Shown in pieces: positions 9,030 through 18,525 of a stretch of 64,000 nucleotides of DNA; position 1 is the first letter of the stretch; the number at the start of each line of letters is the position of its first letter. The position numbers and the translations under genes are program-made. The notes below the pieces were generated by a model, which was not told the DNA's origin, did no database searches, and worked only from the letters and a program-made list of their open reading frames with translations. Source of the DNA: Anaerobranca californiensis DSM 14826. Lineage in GTDB: Bacteria > Bacillota > Proteinivoracia > Proteinivoracales > Proteinivoracaceae. The stretch lies in the NCBI RefSeq assembly GCF_900142275.1, contig NZ_FRAI01000008.1:1-64000 (forward strand). Direction: 5' to 3'.

Positions 9030-9875
9030 TTATCTTAATAAATGTAAAAACTTTTCTAATATAACTCCTTCCCTTTTAGGTGTACCAGATTTAAAAGTTG
9101 CTTCTACCACTACTTCTAAAAAAGATGTGGCTTTTTCCATGGCTTTTACTAGACTGTTACCTTGCATCAATCCTCCAGTTAGTATTGAGGCAAAGACATC
9201 TCCGGTACCGGGATAGTGTACTGGGATATATTTATAAGGAATAACTAAAAACTCACCACTATCCTTTGAATAACCTATGTTGGCATTAGTATTTCCATCT
9301 AGTTTTACACCGGTAATAACAACCCATTTAGGACCTAAATCTCCTAATCTTTGTAAATATTCTTTGGCTAAATCTAAACTTAAAGGTTCTGTGGTATAAT
9401 TTTCCCCTAGTAGCAGACAAGCTTCTGTTAAATTAGGTGTTATAACATCTGCTTTTGTAATTAACCCCTTCATCTTCATTAGCATTTCTTCATTATAGTT
9501 GCTGTAAAATTCTCCATTATCTGCCATAACGGGGTCTATAACTACTAAAGTTTCAAGGCTTCTAAAGTCATCGATAAAATCCTCTATAAACTGGAATTGT
9601 TCTTTAGTACCAATAAATCCACTATATATACAATCAAATTGTATATTTAAGCTTTTCCAATGATTAGCATACCCGTTAAGTTTATCTGTTAGATCTATAA
9701 AGGCAGGTTCACCAAACCCATCTAAATGACTGCTTAAAATGGCAGTGGGCAATGGACATACTTGAATTCCCATACTAGATATTAGGGGTATAGCCACCGT
9801 TAAAGAACATCTACCTACACCTGACATATCGTGAATAGCTACTACTTTAGGAACTTTTTCAATTTTACTTTCCAT
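9030..9875 (-). CDS. pyridoxamine/pyridoxal kinase, PfkB-type (ribokinase) fold
   Basis: The protein phosphorylates a B6 vitamer, or a close relative, with ATP. The N-terminus AIHDMSGVGRCSLTVAIP and the segment PLPTAILSSHLDGF are typical of the PdxK/PdxY branch, and the C-terminal GTGDVFASILTGG carries the catalytic aspartate and anion hole. I start at the ATG at 9875 because AAGGGGTG lies six bases upstream; the GTG three codons earlier overlaps that site. Length (281 residues) fits. No other B6 gene is nearby, and phosphomethylpyrimidine kinase activity cannot be excluded. Confidence 0.85.
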   Translation of the reverse strand: MESKIEKVPKVVAIHDMSGVGRCSLTVAIPLISSMGIQVCPLPTAILSSHLDGFGEPAFIDLTDKLNGYANHWKSLNIQFDCIYSGFIGTKEQFQFIEDFIDDFRSLETLVVIDPVMADNGEFYSNYNEEMLMKMKGLITKADVITPNLTEACLLLGENYTTEPLSLDLAKEYLQRLGDLGPKWVVITGVKLDGNTNANIGYSKDSGEFLVIPYKYIPVHYPGTGDVFASILTGGLMQGNSLVKAMEKATSFLEVVVEATFKSGTPKREGVILEKFLHLLR

Positions 9876-10012
9876 TTTCTTCACCCCTTATTCTCTTTGT
9901 TTTTATCCTTACATCAGCATAGCCTATTTTATTGGAAATATTCAATAGGGAAAAGGGAATTTACCGACTGTATCGGTACAGTTTAACCAAGAACCTTCGC
10001 AAAAACTAATTG

Positions 10013-10996
10013 TTAACTTTTTCTATCATCATGGAGATCGTAAATATCCCCCACTATTTTTTCTATTAAATCCTCTAGAGTTATTAAACCAAAGGTCTTC
10101 CCTTGATCATCTAACACAATAGCCATGTTATTTTTGTTTTTCTTTAAAAGGTGAAGGACATCAATAATTTTACTGTCATGGAGGATAAAGAAAGGCTTTT
10201 TTATTAATTTATTTAAACTTACTTTTTTTCCATTAACCATTGCTGTTAAAAAATCCCTTGCCGATAGGATTCCTATTATATTATTTATGTTCCCTTTATA
10301 AATCGGAATTCTGGCAAAACTATAATTATTAAACAAAGCCTTTATTTCTTCTAGTGATAAATCTATATTAGCTCCTACAATATCTTTTTTAGGTACCACT
10401 ATTTTACTTATAGGTAATTGGTTAAAATCTAAGATTTTCTTTACCATTTCCTTTTCTTCTTTTTCTATATTGCCCTCTTCTTCACTTAAATCTAACAATA
10501 CTTTGATTTCTTCCTCTGTCAATCCTTGTTTTTCCCCAGTTAAACCGATGATTTTTGAAACAGTTTTAGGTATTTTCATAAGGAATAAGCTTAATGGATT
10601 GAAAATTTTCATGACTAATAATAGGGATTTTGCGGTATAAAAAACAAAGACTTCAGGGTTTTCTTTAGCTAGTGTTTTAGGTATGATATCACCGATTATT
10701 AGGACTAAAAAAGTAATGGTAAAAGTGCTAATTATAATCCCTAAACTCCGTCCCCAAATTTCTGTTGCAATTTGAGCTGAGATCGTCGCTGCTCCAATGT
10801 TGACGAGATTATTGCCAATTAAAATAGAGGCCAAGGCTTTATCATAATTTTTCACTATGTATAGGGCTAGCTTCCCTTCTTTTTTCCCTTTATTAGCTAA
10901 ATTCTGTAGTTTAACGGCATTTATACTGGCAAAGGATATTTCAACAATGGAAAAATAGGCTGATAATAAAATGAGTATTATTAATATAACAACCAA
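10013..10996 (-). CDS. DUF21 (CNNM)/CBS-domain membrane protein, HlyC/CorC family, short form
   Basis: The 327-residue protein has an N-terminal DUF21 membrane domain with about four hydrophobic helices (about residues 1-150), then a paired CBS domain (about 195-320, with the repeats NNYSFARIPIYKGNINNIIGI and MAIVLDDQGKTFGLITLEDLIE). Family members are linked to magnesium or cobalt efflux. The CorC/HlyC C-terminal domain present in most relatives (about 430 residues) is absent: the chain stops right after the second CBS (GDIYDLHDDRKS). The stop is clean and not followed by an obvious remnant, so it may be a natural short form. Confidence 0.8.
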   Translation of the reverse strand: MVVILIILILLSAYFSIVEISFASINAVKLQNLANKGKKEGKLALYIVKNYDKALASILIGNNLVNIGAATISAQIATEIWGRSLGIIISTFTITFLVLIIGDIIPKTLAKENPEVFVFYTAKSLLLVMKIFNPLSLFLMKIPKTVSKIIGLTGEKQGLTEEEIKVLLDLSEEEGNIEKEEKEMVKKILDFNQLPISKIVVPKKDIVGANIDLSLEEIKALFNNYSFARIPIYKGNINNIIGILSARDFLTAMVNGKKVSLNKLIKKPFFILHDSKIIDVLHLLKKNKNNMAIVLDDQGKTFGLITLEDLIEKIVGDIYDLHDDRKS

Positions 10997-11052
10997 AATT
11001 TAACCTCCCTTGCTTTTTTGGGGCATATAATTAGTATAGACAAAAATGCTAT

Positions 11053-11090
11053 AAAAAAATACAAGAAGGAGTTTCGATAACTCCTTCTTG
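11053..11090 (-). terminator. intrinsic terminator of the SEC-C gene
   Basis: Read on the minus strand, CAAGAAGGAGTT pairs with AACTCCTTCTTG and is followed by TATTTTTTT. Confidence 0.85.
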
Positions 11091-11104
11091 CTTTACATGT
11101 TTTT

Positions 11105-11602
11105 TTAATTTAAACAGCATTTTTTATATTTTTTACCACTCCCACAAGGACAAGGTTCGTTACGACCTACTTTGTTTTCGTTAATTACCATTTGAGATCT
11201 TCTATAAGTTTTGGTGATTTCTTTTCTCTTTTCTAAAGTTAAAATATCTTCCCATTGTTCTAGGTTGTATAACCAATCAGCTTTAGCTGCAAGCATGTTA
11301 TAATAAAGGGCTTCAAAGTCAATAGATAGTTTAATATAGCTCTCTTCAGTTAAATTATCTAAATTAATTTCTTCTGTTAAACTGGAATTGATACCATCTA
11401 AAAAGCCCACAAAGGTTACCACATCCATTTGGAACTGGTCAGCCAATTCCTTTACAGTACCTTCTACTACCCTATCTTTATTTTCCAAAAGATATTCATA
11501 CACCTTTTGTTCTTTTGGCAAATATTCTCCCCAAAATTGTTTGTACTCTTCTTCTGTCCGCTCTATGTAAGCGGTTTCTTTCCACTGTTCATATAATGAC
11601 AT
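11105..11602 (-). CDS. SEC-C zinc-motif protein
   Basis: The about 165-residue protein ends with a SEC-C motif ([18 protein letters not shown]), a zinc-binding module also found at the C-terminus of SecA. The first 140 residues are helical and charged and carry no catalytic motif I recognise. Two starts are possible: the ATG at 11611 sits directly against the AGAAAGG site with no spacing, so the ATG at 11602 is preferred. It has its own terminator. The function is unknown; SEC-C modules often mediate binding to ribosomes or other proteins. Confidence 0.75.
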   Translation of the reverse strand: MSLYEQWKETAYIERTEEEYKQFWGEYLPKEQKVYEYLLENKDRVVEGTVKELADQFQMDVVTFVGFLDGINSSLTEEINLDNLTEESYIKLSIDFEALYYNMLAAKADWLYNLEQWEDILTLEKRKEITKTYRRSQMVINENKVGRNEPCPCGSGKKYKKCCLN

Positions 11603-11699
11603 CTTTTCCATCCTTTCTATAAATAAATTATCCCTAAAGTTCCTAAAATATTATATCAAAGGTTTAGAAATAATAACAGGACTTTTTTTATGTTAAGTT

Positions 11700-12389
11700 T
11701 TAAATAAACAGGGAAAAGGGATATACATCAGGATAGTTTTCAAAGGTTACTAATTTTTTCCTTTTAGGGTGAATAAATTGGAGTTGGTATGACCAAAGGG
11801 CTATTTGGCTCCATCCTTGTTTTTTAATGAATAAATTATTGTATTTATTATCCCCCCAAATCCCCCATCCCCTATTGGAAAGCTGTACCCTTATTTGATG
11901 GTGACGGCCGGTTTTTAAAAGGATTTCCATTAAAGTTAAAGTACCATATTCCTGATCTACTACTCTCCCTAAAACTTTATATTCCAAAACCCCTTCCTTC
12001 GCCCCCTTTATATCTTTATCCACGACCTTTGACATGTTAACCCTAGGTAATTTTATTAAATAATCCCTCAACTCACCACTATCACCTTCAGGGTTACCCG
12101 TTACTACACTTAGGTATTTTTTAACAAAGGTTTTATCTTGCAGCTGTTTTGATAAGAAAGCATTGGCTTCTTTAGTTTTTGCAAAAACCATAATTCCCCC
12201 AACTGGACGATCTAAGCGGTGTACTAAGCCGAGATATGGCTTTTTAACATTGGGATAATTTTTCTTTAGATGTCCTTCTAGAATTGTCAGCATATCGAGG
12301 TCACCGGTAGGATCTGGTTGGGAAGGGATTTTAGGTGGTTTTACACAGACTATTAAATGGGGATCTTCATGTAAGATTTTTAGTTCCAT
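11700..12389 (-). CDS. RluA-family RNA pseudouridine synthase
   Basis: The 229-residue enzyme isomerises uridine to pseudouridine in rRNA or tRNA. The signature GLVHRLDRPVGGIMVFAKT contains the catalytic aspartate D60, and LLKTGRHHQIRVQLSNRG is the second conserved block. There is no N-terminal S4 domain, so this is the short single-domain type. The target base cannot be told from the sequence. It lies 38 bases downstream of a membrane-anchored protein gene on the same strand and may be co-transcribed with it. Confidence 0.88.
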   Translation of the reverse strand: MELKILHEDPHLIVCVKPPKIPSQPDPTGDLDMLTILEGHLKKNYPNVKKPYLGLVHRLDRPVGGIMVFAKTKEANAFLSKQLQDKTFVKKYLSVVTGNPEGDSGELRDYLIKLPRVNMSKVVDKDIKGAKEGVLEYKVLGRVVDQEYGTLTLMEILLKTGRHHQIRVQLSNRGWGIWGDNKYNNLFIKKQGWSQIALWSYQLQFIHPKRKKLVTFENYPDVYPFSLFI

Positions 12390-12427
12390 TTATTCTCATC
12401 CTTTGTTTAAAATTATTAAATTAATTT

Positions 12428-14107
12428 TTATTGTTGAGGACCTCCCTGTAACTGTATCATATAAAAAGGCAAGACTTTTTTCTCTAAAGTTTCTTTATTT
12501 AAAGCAACTAATAACCTTATATTGGCAAAATATTCAAAACCATAAATATAGTCCCTGTCATCTTCTAAAAAATAAAAGTCCATTTTATACCTAGCCACTT
12601 CTTTGTTAGTAGCAATTTCTCTTATTAGATAATATCGATAAATACCATCAAATGTATAAAATCCATAATAGTCCCCATCAATAACTATATTGCTAATATG
12701 GTTATATTCTTTTGTCTCTTTTATTTCTTTTACATACCTATCATCATAATCTATAAATGTCCTACTTTCAATATCAAAAACTCTCCTCTTCGAACTTTTG
12801 TCTGTATAAACCAATTTAGAATGGTCTAACCAAAGGACCGTTAATATTTCATCACCGAAATTGTGGATAATATTATAGTTGCCATCTAATAATGCATATT
12901 CTTGTCTCCAATTATTGTTATTATTATATTTATATCCTACAAAGTAATAATAAGTCCTATTTCCGTAAGGAACATATTGGGTATCGATATTTAGTTTTTC
13001 CCCTGTGAAAATATTATAATACTGTAAATTATTTTCCCTTTCTACCTGTAGTATCCCATTATTGACACTAACTAGATTATAAATAGGGGTTCCATTAATC
13101 ACTATTTCGAGGATTTCCCTTAAATCTTCTATTTCTTGACAATCCCTATCTAAAACTTTTTTTAATTCACTCTGTACCATTTCTTGGTTATCAATATTTT
13201 TTAATTCCCTTAACAAAGTAAAGATCTCTAATAAAGGACTATTTTTAAATATAGAGATATTAGTTAGCTTTTCATATTCTTCAATTGATAATAGGTCCTT
13301 TAGATAATTTAATATTGCATAGTAATAAGTTATAAAATGTCTTTCCATTTCCCTTGATAATTCCATTTCATCTAACTCTTTAATAAGGGCATCTATATAT
13401 TTACCCCTTTCAAAGGGATCATTAAAACTTTCTAAAGTCAATAATGGTCTAAACTTTCGATTAAAGAAGATAGCGAAAAAATAGTTTTGACAGTCTATAC
13501 TTGCTAAGGGGAAATTTTCAATCGCTTTTTCCTTGTCACCAAAATAATAATGATAAACTAAATAAATCCTATCAATTTCTTCCCTTTCTCCCCTTAGTTC
13601 CATTGCTTTTTTAAACAGTTCTGAATCAGAATTATTTAAAAGTCCATCATTTTCAAATGCAATATTATTGAATATGAAAAAAGATAAATAATACCCTTGT
13701 TGTTCATTAAAGGTTAACCCCTCTAACTCTAATAGTGATGATAACAATTCATTTCTCCCCTGTGAAAAGTAAGTCTTTATTAGTTCATCACCTAAATAGT
13801 CTATTACCCTCTGAACTGCAGCCACATTTTTCTCTTTAATCAGTTCAATGAATCTAGGTTCAAATAAAGTATTAGTATTATCTCTGTGATATAGTGACAC
13901 TAAAAAATAAAAGTATTTTTTACTTCCTTTATCTATTTTGTTCTCCCTTATCTCCGGTAATAATAGCCTATATATTTCTTCATATTCTCCCTTTTGCAGC
14001 ATCTCATTATATTTTATGTCCAGTTGCCATTGTACAAATGTTGGATAAAGAAGAATCCCCAATATAAGTGGGATAAATATCAATAGTCCTATCTTTTTTT
14101 TTATCAA
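12428..14107 (-). CDS. membrane-anchored protein of unknown function
   Basis: I do not recognise this 559-residue protein. It starts at TTG (MIKKKIGLLIFIPLILGILLYP), with AGGAGAAGGGAGAGG upstream. Residues 5-24 form a signal anchor, so the rest should lie outside the membrane. Residues about 30-330 are rich in charged helices with alternating aromatic residues, in the manner of TPR-like solenoids. The C-terminal third is rich in Tyr, Asp and Asn with short strands (YALLDGNYNIIHNFGDEIL, RVFDIESRTFIDYDDRY), suggesting a beta-propeller-like sensor or binding domain. It is followed 38 bases later by the pseudouridine synthase gene. Confidence 0.6.
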   Translation of the reverse strand: MIKKKIGLLIFIPLILGILLYPTFVQWQLDIKYNEMLQKGEYEEIYRLLLPEIRENKIDKGSKKYFYFLVSLYHRDNTNTLFEPRFIELIKEKNVAAVQRVIDYLGDELIKTYFSQGRNELLSSLLELEGLTFNEQQGYYLSFFIFNNIAFENDGLLNNSDSELFKKAMELRGEREEIDRIYLVYHYYFGDKEKAIENFPLASIDCQNYFFAIFFNRKFRPLLTLESFNDPFERGKYIDALIKELDEMELSREMERHFITYYYAILNYLKDLLSIEEYEKLTNISIFKNSPLLEIFTLLRELKNIDNQEMVQSELKKVLDRDCQEIEDLREILEIVINGTPIYNLVSVNNGILQVERENNLQYYNIFTGEKLNIDTQYVPYGNRTYYYFVGYKYNNNNNWRQEYALLDGNYNIIHNFGDEILTVLWLDHSKLVYTDKSSKRRVFDIESRTFIDYDDRYVKEIKETKEYNHISNIVIDGDYYGFYTFDGIYRYYLIREIATNKEVARYKMDFYFLEDDRDYIYGFEYFANIRLLVALNKETLEKKVLPFYMIQLQGGPQQ

Positions 14108-14167
14108 AACCTCTCCCTTCTCCTATAAATAGACGAGAGACTAAGAAAAAAGTTGCAATCTAAACAG

Positions 14168-14197
14168 AAAAGACAGCTTATCCTCCTAGCTGTCTTT
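14168..14197 (-). terminator. intrinsic terminator of the glucoside PTS operon
   Basis: On the minus strand AAAGACAGCT pairs with AGCTGTCTTTT, followed by CTGTTT. It lies 15 bases after the EIIA stop codon. Confidence 0.75.
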
Positions 14198-14212
14198 AAC
14201 CTTAAAAGGTAG

Positions 14213-14683
14213 TTAGTTAATAGTTAAAATATGGTCTCCCCGTTCTACTGTTCCTGTTTTTTCTAAAACTAATTTTTTATCCCCTAAATTTGTTATTGCT
14301 AAAGGGGTGACCATTGAAGGAACTTTAGCTTGGATTTTAGGGATATCTACTTGCAATAGTGGGTCCCCTACCTTCACTTTATCCCCTGGCTTAGCTAAAG
14401 CAGTAAATCCTTCGCCCCCTAAAGAAACGGTATCCATGCCTACATGGATAATTAGTTCTGTTCCTTTTTTAGTAGTTAAACCTATGGCATGTTTAGTTTC
14501 AAAAATTGTCGTTACTTCCCCTTCTATTGGGGACACTACTAAACCATCGGCCAATTCAAAACAACAACCATCCCCCATAATTTTTTGGGAAAATACTTGA
14601 TCTGGTGTTTCAGTTATTGGTTTAACCTCACCTTTTATTGGAGAATAAATTTTTTCACCTTTATCTTTTTTAAAAAAGAACAT
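14213..14683 (-). CDS. PTS glucose-type IIA component
   Basis: The cytoplasmic phosphocarrier takes phosphate from HPr and passes it to the IIB domain of a sugar permease. The 156-residue chain has the two histidines of the family, H65 in ETKHAIGL and the phosphorylated H80 in LIIHVGMDTV. The conserved end region KAKVPSMVTPLAITN-like is also present. It is the third gene of a run with the EIICB permease and the 6-phospho-alpha-glucosidase, and supplies the IIA domain the permease lacks. A terminator follows. Confidence 0.93.
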   Translation of the reverse strand: MFFFKKDKGEKIYSPIKGEVKPITETPDQVFSQKIMGDGCCFELADGLVVSPIEGEVTTIFETKHAIGLTTKKGTELIIHVGMDTVSLGGEGFTALAKPGDKVKVGDPLLQVDIPKIQAKVPSMVTPLAITNLGDKKLVLEKTGTVERGDHILTIN

Positions 14684-14730
14684 TATATCCCTCCTAAGTT
14701 TATAAGGAGAGGATTCCCTCTCCTAAAATT

Positions 14731-16269
14731 TTACATATTTAGTTTTCCCTCCACCACATCTTTAATAATATTAACTTTAGGACCGTAGATTATTTGGATG
14801 TGTTTTGGGTTTGGTTTTATAAAACCGTTTGCTCCAGTTTTCTCTATTTTTCTTTCATCTACCTTAGTCATATCCACCACATCGACCCTTAAACGGGTAA
14901 AGCAATTTTCTAAGGCTACAATATTTTCTTTGCCTCCTAAACCTTCAATTATCTGAAGTGCCAATCCTTCTAGTTCTTTGTTTGAAACATCCCCTAATAC
15001 ATCTTCATTTTCACCATTTTCCTCTCGACCTGGAGTAGCAAAGTTAAATTTTATAATTGCCCATTTAAATACATTATAATAAACTACTGCAAATAAAACC
15101 CCTACAATTATAGCCATGTACCACTTTGAACCAGGTTGCGTTGCCCCAAATACCAGTAAATCTATAATACCTCCCTGGGTATTGCCAATCATTACTCCCA
15201 ATAGGTGCATTGACATAAAGGAGATACCAGCCATAACTGCATGGAAAAGATATGACATAGGAGCAACAAATAAAAATGCAAATTCTAATGGTTCAGTTAT
15301 TCCTGTAGTGAAGGAAGCTAAAACACCTGCCAGTAACAATGGCTTAACTTTTGCCCTTTTAGCTGGATCCGCTGTTTTATACATAGCATAAGCTGCTGCG
15401 GGAAGACCAAAAACCATCATAGGTATCTTGCCTTGGGCTAAAAAGCGGGTAACTTCAGTTAGAGGCAAGTTATCGGGGGTAACACCGGTTTCTAAATATC
15501 TATTAAATATCAGCAAAGCTCCTGTAACTGTCTCCCCTGCAAATTCTGCCACTCCCCCTATTTCAGTAGTTCTTGCTAACGAATTGAGGATATGGTGTAA
15601 TCCAAATGGCAGTAAGACTCTTTCAAGGAATCCAAATAAAAATGTTCCGAAATATCCTAACTGGGCAATGGAAGTACCAACACCAGTTATTATAGCACTA
15701 ATTGGCTCCCAAATAAAGGGTATGATTTGTCCTAGCACCGCAAATACAACAGTTACAGCAATTGCTACAAATCTCGTGCCACCAAAAAAGGCTATGGCGT
15801 CAGGTAACTTTATATTATAGTATTTATTGTGAATCATTGCAGTTATTAAACCAACTAAAATACCACCTAAGGCATCCATCCGAACTGTGTTCATACCTAG
15901 TACATTACCTACAGCATCTAATTGTAAACTGGTATTATCAAGGACATACATCATACTTCTATTGAAAACTAGAAAAACTATTACACCGGCAAAGGCGGCG
16001 ATTGGTTTTTCCTTTTTTGCCATACCTAATGATAGAGAAATGGCAAACAATAGGGGTATGTTACCTAAAAGGGTTCCAGAAATTGCTCTAATAAGCTGGG
16101 TAACATACATAACTGAACTTGAGGCTAAAAATGGTACAACTTGTTGAATTTGGGGATTAGCTGATGCTGCTGCCAAGCCCAAAAAAATCCCTGTCGCTGC
16201 CAACAAAGAGATTGGCAGCATAAATGACCTACCTAACTGTTGAAAGAAATCTTTAAGGTTTTGTTTCAC
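14731..16269 (-). CDS. PTS alpha-glucoside/maltose-type permease, IICB
   Basis: This membrane permease takes up and phosphorylates an alpha-glucoside such as maltose. The IIC domain (about residues 1-410) has the hydrophobic helices of the glucose superfamily, including GNIPLLFAISLSLGMAKKEK and the ITEPLEFAFLFVAP signature. The C-terminal IIB domain carries the phospho-cysteine C456 in ENCFTRLRV. The 512-residue length fits GlvC/MalP/AglA-type proteins. The start overlaps the end of the 6-phospho-alpha-glucosidase gene by four bases (ATGA), so the two are translationally coupled. The true substrate range is inferred from the neighbour. Confidence 0.9.
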   Translation of the reverse strand: MKQNLKDFFQQLGRSFMLPISLLAATGIFLGLAAASANPQIQQVVPFLASSSVMYVTQLIRAISGTLLGNIPLLFAISLSLGMAKKEKPIAAFAGVIVFLVFNRSMMYVLDNTSLQLDAVGNVLGMNTVRMDALGGILVGLITAMIHNKYYNIKLPDAIAFFGGTRFVAIAVTVVFAVLGQIIPFIWEPISAIITGVGTSIAQLGYFGTFLFGFLERVLLPFGLHHILNSLARTTEIGGVAEFAGETVTGALLIFNRYLETGVTPDNLPLTEVTRFLAQGKIPMMVFGLPAAAYAMYKTADPAKRAKVKPLLLAGVLASFTTGITEPLEFAFLFVAPMSYLFHAVMAGISFMSMHLLGVMIGNTQGGIIDLLVFGATQPGSKWYMAIIVGVLFAVVYYNVFKWAIIKFNFATPGREENGENEDVLGDVSNKELEGLALQIIEGLGGKENIVALENCFTRLRVDVVDMTKVDERKIEKTGANGFIKPNPKHIQIIYGPKVNIIKDVVEGKLNM

Positions 16270-17606
16270 TTTTTACTCCTCCCTTTTTTAAGTTCAGGCC
16301 AATAGCCTTTATTAGCTTTAATTAATTCATCTAAAATTTTCCTTGCCTTTTTAGCATCCACCACCGTTCTGTTTAATGTTAATGCTTGTAATGCTTTTTC
16401 ATATGATTGTTCAAAATAGGCATCTACTGTCAATTTTTCATAAGCTAACTGTTGTTCCATAAGCCCTTTATAAAAAGTGCCAATTTTACCTACTCCAAAG
16501 GGTCTAGGGCCATTAACACCTAAAATTGCTGCTACTTCAACCATGGCATCATCTTGAATGTTGCTTATAAGTCCATTGTTTTCTGTAATAATTATATATA
16601 TTCTGTTTTTGTTATGGGCAATAGATTCAGCCACTTCAACTATCATATCTCCATGGGCATCATTATGAACTACGGAAGATCCTGCTGTGGTGCCTTTTTC
16701 TGCTACCAACCTACATTCAGCAAATACCCTTTTTTCTCTGCCATCCATAACTTCATTGGCCCTTGTATAGTTAGGATCTAATTTTTTCACCTTATATTCT
16801 GGATAATAATAGTATTGTAAATAAGTATTGGGTAAATAATCTGGGAAATCTTCCAACATATCTTTTACAATACTGTAAGTATCTAGCCATGACTGATCCC
16901 TCTGCTCAGCATCTACCGGTTTAAATCCTTGTCTTTTTATGATTTCCTTAATTTTAGGAACTAAATCATTGCCAAATTTATCATAAAGGTGGGTAAACCA
17001 CCCGAAATGATTTAGACCAAAATATACCGGTTCAAATTCATATGGATCCATATCTAAGAGTCTGCCATATGAACGGAGAAGGTTTACCGGTTGATCACAA
17101 ATGTTTAGAATCCTTTTATCATCTTTGTAAACCCTGTTGATAGCTTCAGCTACAATGGCAGCAGGATTAGTATAGTTTAGAATCCAAGCATTAGGGGAGT
17201 ATTTCCTTACATCTTCAATCATCTGTAACATATCCCTTATAGATCTCATTCCATAGGCAAATCCCCCAGGTCCACAGGTTTCTTGGCCTATCACCCCGAA
17301 TTTTAATGGGATTTTTTCATCTAATTCCCTCATAGCATAACCACCGGTCCGCATTTGGCAAAAAACAAAATCCATATTTTTATAAGCTATTTCTTTGTCT
17401 GTAGTATATTGAAAGTCAAGTTCCGGATATTTTTCTTTAAATAATACCTTAGCATATTCTCCAATAATTTTTTGTCTTTCAGCATCTATATCAAATAACA
17501 CTAAACGATTTAAAGGAAAAACATTTTTATTTTTAGTTAAGCTTTGTAACAAACCGGGTGTCCATGTACTTCCTCCACCAACTATAACAACATTATATTT
17601 CTTCAT
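16266..17606 (-). CDS. glvA: 6-phospho-alpha-glucosidase (glycoside hydrolase family 4)
   Basis: This NAD- and Mn-dependent hydrolase cleaves phosphorylated alpha-glucosides delivered by the adjoining PTS. The 446-residue chain has the GH4 dinucleotide site VVIVGGGSTWTPGLLQSL at its start, the FCQMRTGGYAMRELDEKIPL segment, NAWILNYTNPAAI, the metal-binding cysteine in NICDQP and the histidine in LNHFGWF. The match to GlvA/MalA is close over the whole length. It is the first gene of the operon; two tandem palindromes lie in the leader between it and the RpiR-type regulator gene. Confidence 0.94.
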   Translation of the reverse strand: MKKYNVVIVGGGSTWTPGLLQSLTKNKNVFPLNRLVLFDIDAERQKIIGEYAKVLFKEKYPELDFQYTTDKEIAYKNMDFVFCQMRTGGYAMRELDEKIPLKFGVIGQETCGPGGFAYGMRSIRDMLQMIEDVRKYSPNAWILNYTNPAAIVAEAINRVYKDDKRILNICDQPVNLLRSYGRLLDMDPYEFEPVYFGLNHFGWFTHLYDKFGNDLVPKIKEIIKRQGFKPVDAEQRDQSWLDTYSIVKDMLEDFPDYLPNTYLQYYYYPEYKVKKLDPNYTRANEVMDGREKRVFAECRLVAEKGTTAGSSVVHNDAHGDMIVEVAESIAHNKNRIYIIITENNGLISNIQDDAMVEVAAILGVNGPRPFGVGKIGTFYKGLMEQQLAYEKLTVDAYFEQSYEKALQALTLNRTVVDAKKARKILDELIKANKGYWPELKKGRSKK

Positions 17607-17708
17607 ATATAGTACCTACCTTTCTACTTTTATTAACAATTCTAATCATACAACATAGAAAAGATTATTAAAATATTTTTTGACAATTCAGTAATCACCT
17701 ACAGTTGT

Positions 17709-17741
17709 TGTATTTTGATACATTTTGTGTAATTTGTTACA
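17709..17741. promoter_or_regulatory. two tandem operator-like palindromes upstream of glvA
   Basis: Two perfect five-base inverted repeats with the same four-base centre length stand side by side: TGTATTTTGATACA (17709-17722) and TGTAATTTGTTACA (17728-17741), with centres 19 bases apart. They lie about 105-135 bases before the glvA start, just after the gene of the RpiR-type regulator, which is the likely binding protein. Confidence 0.5.
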
Positions 17742-17759
17742 TTTTTAATGTGGAAATTA

Positions 17760-17791
17760 AAAAAGCCTTCTAGCCAAGGCTAGGGAAGGCT
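17760..17791 (-). terminator. terminator overlapping the 3' end of the regulator gene
   Basis: On the minus strand the arms AGCCTTCCCTAGCC and GGCTAGAAGGCT pair with one bulge and are followed by TTTTTT. The regulator's last codons and its TAG stop lie inside the 5' arm. Confidence 0.8.
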
Positions 17792-18505
17792 TTTAATATA
17801 TTTATTGATATACATATCAAAAATTATTTGAAATAAAACTAAAACCGGTGCCCTAGATTTATTATCAAATTCTACTTCATCATCATCTTCTGCATAGACA
17901 AATAAATTAATATCTGCTAATTTTGCTAAACTATTCATCCCAATAGTAGTTACTGAAATAACAGTAGCTCCCCTAGTTTTGGCAATTTGGGCCATCTTTA
18001 ATGGTTGACTAGTCTCGCCACTTAAGGACAAAATAAATATAGCATCATTTTCATCCATTTTTTCTCCATAAAGATATGCTATATGGGTGTTAGTATGGTT
18101 AATAGCAAGTATGTTTATTTGTAGTAATTGATTAGTTAAATACTCACAAGTAATTTCTGATAATCCCTTACCAAAGAAGTGGATTTTTTTTGTTCTGAAA
18201 ATATTTAATACCTTTTCAATAACTTCTTCATTGATTAATTCACAGGTTTTTTGAATATCAAAAATCTTTTTTTTGATAATTTGAGAATAACTTTCTTCTA
18301 CCAATTCTAAATTTAATGCCTTTTTTTGCTTTTTTAAGTTGTATTTAAGTTCATTAAACCCGGTAAACCCCAATTTCTTACATAGCCTGATAACAGTTGC
18401 TGTTGAGACAAAGGTTTCTTTTGCTAATTGGCTAACGGTCATTTTAACTACTTTTTCTTGATGATTAGTAATATATGTTAATACATCAAATTCTGATTTG
18501 TTCAA
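17780..18505 (-). CDS. RpiR-family transcriptional regulator (GlvR-like)
   Basis: The 241-residue protein has an N-terminal RpiR helix-turn-helix (about 1-75, VSQLAKETFVSTATVIRLCKKLGF) and a C-terminal SIS sugar-phosphate binding domain (about 100-230, with FFGKGLSEITCEYL and FILSLSGETSQPL). Such proteins sense phosphosugars and control PTS/glycosidase operons. It precedes the alpha-glucoside operon on the same strand, separated by a terminator and by two tandem palindromes that are probable binding sites. It starts 20 bases after the RtcB gene ends, so it may also be read from that transcript. Confidence 0.88.
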   Translation of the reverse strand: MNKSEFDVLTYITNHQEKVVKMTVSQLAKETFVSTATVIRLCKKLGFTGFNELKYNLKKQKKALNLELVEESYSQIIKKKIFDIQKTCELINEEVIEKVLNIFRTKKIHFFGKGLSEITCEYLTNQLLQINILAINHTNTHIAYLYGEKMDENDAIFILSLSGETSQPLKMAQIAKTRGATVISVTTIGMNSLAKLADINLFVYAEDDDEVEFDNKSRAPVLVLFQIIFDMYINKYIKSLP

Positions 18506-18525
18506 AGTATTTAATCCTACTTAAT

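Noticed and set aside
10013-10996. Frameshifted CorC-type protein with a lost C-terminal domain
   Set aside because: No remnant of the CorC/HlyC domain could be seen after the stop codon in any frame, so it is treated as a natural short form.
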